A stretch of 38,246 bases of DNA from a virus. The stretch spans positions 1 to 38,246 of IMG/VR virus record IMGVR_UViG_3300007735_000697. One strand, given 5' to 3'. The position numbers and the translations under genes were made by a program. Below, piece by piece: positions 36,732-38,246 of the stretch. Each line of letters starts with the position of its first letter. The first letter of the stretch is position 1. The notes beneath the pieces were generated by a model. The model searched no databases, was not told where the DNA came from, and saw nothing but the letters and a program-made list of their open reading frames with translations.

Positions 36732-36911
36732 TCACATTGTCTCAGACAGTGCCAGCATCATACCCTCGCCTGATTGATAATCGTCAAGATTGTAGGGTTT
36801 ATACCCTGCAGGGCGCTGTTCGTTCAGCATGTCGCGAGCTTGCGCCCACCCGTAGCGGCGGATCATTCCCATCATGCGCTCGTATCCGTCCCAAAATGCT
36901 TTTGATTTCAT
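36732..36911 (-). CDS. 59-residue hypothetical protein, only in copy B
   Basis: ATG 36909-36911 with GGAG 8 bases upstream in the shared leader. MKSKAFWDGYERMMGMIRRY followed by GWAQARDMLNEQRPAG and an acidic end. Mostly helical and basic at the front. It stands where copy A has the 84-residue gene (1184-1438). Not recognised. Confidence 0.65.
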   Translation of the reverse strand: MKSKAFWDGYERMMGMIRRYGWAQARDMLNEQRPAGYKPYNLDDYQSGEGMMLALSETM

Positions 36912-36933
36912 TGTCAATTCTCCGATGGTAGGT

Positions 36934-37050
36934 TTAGTTTACAGATTGTGCTGCCTTGTCAGCGTCAGCCAGCGCCTGCGCTGCAGGCTTACCGGCCAGG
37001 ATTCCGGCATTGTAGACAGACAGCCAGAGGCAGTATTGTGATTGTGTCAT
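36934..37050 (-). CDS. 38-residue small protein, only in copy B
   Basis: ATG 37048-37050 overlaps the stop of the upstream gene by four bases. MTQSQYCLWLSVYNAGILAG then KPAAQALADADKAAQSVN. Alanine-rich, helical. One of two extra genes absent from copy A. Function unknown. Confidence 0.6.
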   Translation of the reverse strand: MTQSQYCLWLSVYNAGILAGKPAAQALADADKAAQSVN

Positions 37051-37343
37051 GCTTGCCCCGTGGCTGCGGCGATAGCGGCGCGGATGGCCTTTGAGTGGCG
37101 CTGTACGGTGCCGGGCTTGAATGCGGCAAGCTGCGCCGGGTCGGATAGAACATCCTCGACATACGGCAGGGCGTCCAACAGCGCGTCCAGCAGGGCCGGT
37201 GCTGCTTCAATCAATCGTTTGTTTGCTTCTGCTGCTTTGCCGAGGCCACACGATTCAGTCCATTTGCCGAGGTGTAAATACTTGCCATTTGCCTGACACA
37301 GCGTGTCGTTGCAGAAAGCCCAAGGGCCGGGAGTGTGTTGCAT
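37047..37343 (-). CDS. HTPGPW-family phage protein, only in copy B
   Basis: 98 residues. MQHTPGPWAFCNDTLCQANG, a short beta part, then AAEANKRLIEAAPALLDALLDALPYV: the HTPGPW ... N.RLI.AAP.LL.AL signature of a very common phage and metagenome family of unknown function. The remainder is a helical Ala-rich tail. Its presence here and absence in copy A marks it as a mobile accessory cassette. Confidence 0.8.
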   Translation of the reverse strand: MQHTPGPWAFCNDTLCQANGKYLHLGKWTESCGLGKAAEANKRLIEAAPALLDALLDALPYVEDVLSDPAQLAAFKPGTVQRHSKAIRAAIAAATGQA

Positions 37344-37358
37344 GATGATTCTCCTAAG

Positions 37359-37454
37359 TTAGCGGGTGAGGACGTCAAAGTAGCTAAGGGCGAGCATGGT
37401 GAGACACAAGCCCAAGGCTACAGCGAAGAGACAGTCGATGATGGTGTCGCGCAT
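37359..37454 (-). CDS. 31-residue membrane miniprotein, copy B
   Basis: Identical in amino-acid sequence to the gene at 1460-1555 while eight bases differ, all silent. One transmembrane helix. It keeps its place as the second gene of the leftward early cluster in both haplotypes. Confidence 0.8.
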   Translation of the reverse strand: MRDTIIDCLFAVALGLCLTMLALSYFDVLTR

Positions 37455-37457
37455 GGT

Positions 37458-37712
37458 TCACCCCTTGGAAAGCTTCTTGAGGGCCTGATCCTTCAGCCCG
37501 TAGTGATCGGGTGCCTCAAGCTCAAGGATTCTCGCAGCATAGTCCACGCATTGCGCTGTCGTCAGCTCCGAACTAAAAGGCTGCACGCGGATGAATCGCG
37601 CAACATTCACCAGCACAGTGACAGTGTGCAGAGACTTCGCCAAGGGCTTAGCCTTAGGTGTGGAGTCAGCGGCAATGCCGGACAAGTACGCGGTGGTGGT
37701 ATCGGTAAACAT
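37458..37712 (-). CDS. First early gene of copy B, 84-residue hypothetical protein
   Basis: ATG 37710-37712 with AGAGGA 4-5 bases upstream. MFTDTTTAYLSGIAADSTPK, a central TVTVLVNVARFIRVQPFSSE strand region, and a helical C-terminus ending in a basic LKKLSKG. No recognised family. Copy A has an unrelated 53-residue gene in this position. Confidence 0.7.
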   Translation of the reverse strand: MFTDTTTAYLSGIAADSTPKAKPLAKSLHTVTVLVNVARFIRVQPFSSELTTAQCVDYAARILELEAPDHYGLKDQALKKLSKG

Positions 37713-37759
37713 GGTTTCCTCTTAGGTTGCATCGGTGCGGGATTGCATCCGATGTAGTA

Positions 37760-37789
37760 ACTATAACGCCAACCGCTGCAGCCTGTCTA
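37760..37789 (-). promoter_or_regulatory. Candidate early leftward promoter, copy B
   Basis: TAGACA (37784-37789), 18-base spacer, TATAGT (37760-37765) on the minus strand, about 50 bases before the first early gene. The -10 and leader are shared with copy A. Weak by sequence but supported by conservation. Confidence 0.4.
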
Positions 37790-37893
37790 TAGGGTTTTCC
37801 CTAGGTTTTGCCATCTTTACAATACTTTACATTCATTAGGGTTTACCCTGGTCTTGTATAAGACACAAGAGCACTCTTATATAAGACATAAGT

Positions 37894-37984
37894 GTATACA
37901 CTTTCAGTATACCGTAATTGTAAACAATAATTGTAGACTGTTCAGGTATACAATTGCGGTATACGATTACAGTATACGATATAG
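37894..37984. promoter_or_regulatory. Seven-unit 13-bp iteron array (GTATAC)
   Basis: Units start at 37894, 37907, 37920, 37933, 37946, 37959 and 37972, exactly 13 bases apart. Five begin with the palindrome GTATAC, and units 3 and 4 are the one-base variants GTAAAC and GTAGAC. The array lies 105-195 bases upstream of the candidate early promoter. Regular spacing argues for cooperative binding of a regulator or replication initiator. Copy A has no such array. Confidence 0.8.
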
Positions 37985-38246
37985 GGTCCCGCATCGTCCC
38001 TCACACTAGCCCGCACAAGTACGTTAGTGCTTACTCACCAGGCAATGCGAATGCGAATCATTCTCATTTGCATGTTAGTGTACGCTAACCAGGCCACAGA
38101 AGTGTGTGCTTACTAACATTGACGGGGGGAGGGGTCATCGCTTGTGTTTTATTTTTGTGGGAGCCTACCCCGCTCACAAAAAAGTAAAATTAGGTAAATA
38201 CTGCACTGCAACAAATAAGGGAAAGATGAGTACAGTATTATGTTCC

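Larger units (their letters stand above)
35622..38244. repeat. Right copy (haplotype B) of the diverged terminal repeat
   Basis: Counterpart of 7-2148, longer because it holds two extra small genes and a longer leader. See the left copy for the alignment logic. Joining 38244 to 2149 would close a genome of about 36.1 kb; joining 35621 to 7 would close one of about 35.6 kb. Confidence 0.9.
37713..38246. other. Non-coding leader and control region, copy B
   Basis: About 530 bases without a convincing gene. It holds the candidate early promoter, a TATAAGACAYAAG direct repeat (37857-37869 and 37880-37892), the 13-bp GTATAC array, a unique segment (about 37985-38115) with paired GCGAATGCGAATC/ATTCTCATTTGCATG-like stretches, and the conserved G-rich block with hairpin (38153-38181) at the contig end. 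Confidence 0.7.

Noticed and set aside
37841-37984. A CRISPR array, suggested by the regular repeats
   Set aside because: Units are 13 bases with no unique spacers of normal length and no cas genes; this is an iteron or operator pattern.
37979-37995. Plus-strand GATATAGGG near 37980, resembling the end of a T7 promoter
   Set aside because: Copy A has only GATAGGG at the matching place, the upstream half of a T7-type promoter is missing, and no phage RNA polymerase gene is present.
24421-38246. Lysogeny functions (integrase, excisionase, CI-like repressor, attachment site)
   Set aside because: None of the reading frames shows recombinase or helix-turn-helix repressor signatures. The tRNA is a complete phage gene without a nearby integrase, so it is not treated as an attachment site.

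Overview
The window looks like a near-complete genome of a short-tailed (podovirus-like), obligately lytic bacteriophage, probably assembled from an environmental sample. Support: terminase, portal, scaffold, capsid, tail-tube and nozzle-type proteins, large Ala/Gln-rich internal virion-type proteins, no tail sheath or tape-measure gene, no integrase and no visible repressor gene. The replication genes are T7-like (family A DNA polymerase, primase-helicase, gp2.5-like SSB, 5'-3' exonuclease), but no single-subunit RNA polymerase gene is present. Several near-consensus sigma-70 promoters suggest reliance on host RNA polymerase. Host identity cannot be read from the sequence; a Gram-negative host is a guess from the phage-type lysozyme and promoter style.

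Layout: (1) 1-1804, leftward cluster of very small early genes. (2) About 1805-2728, non-coding control region with operator-like repeats, an AT-rich repeat island and two rightward promoters. (3) 2729-24414, rightward packaging, virion and lysis genes, with extra perfect-consensus promoters at 6915 and 16468, ending at a bidirectional terminator at 24421. (4) 24454-35372, leftward replication and nucleotide-metabolism operon of almost continuously overlapping genes (NrdJ, ThyX, nucleases, SSB, tRNA-Leu, polymerase, primase-helicase), probably driven by a promoter at 35471-35499. (5) 35477-37712, a second leftward cluster of small early genes. (6) 37713-38246, a second copy of the control region.

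The most striking result is that parts 1-2 and 5-6 are two diverged versions of the same locus (7-2148 matches 35622-38244). Some genes are almost identical, one 31-residue membrane protein is identical despite eight silent base changes, and other genes are cleanly replaced by unrelated ones between conserved untranslated segments. The simplest reading is a circular or circularly permuted genome of about 36 kb whose contig ends captured two haplotypes of a hypervariable early island. The two versions also carry different repeated operator-like motifs: four TACCWGGTA sites in one, and a regular seven-unit 13-bp GTATAC array in the other.

How it would work together: early leftward genes, many small, acidic, membrane or secreted, probably manage host takeover or defence evasion. 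The replication operon makes deoxynucleotides (B12-dependent reductase, flavin-dependent thymidylate synthase) and copies DNA. The rightward arm builds virions and lyses the cell with a holin candidate and a GH24 lysozyme.
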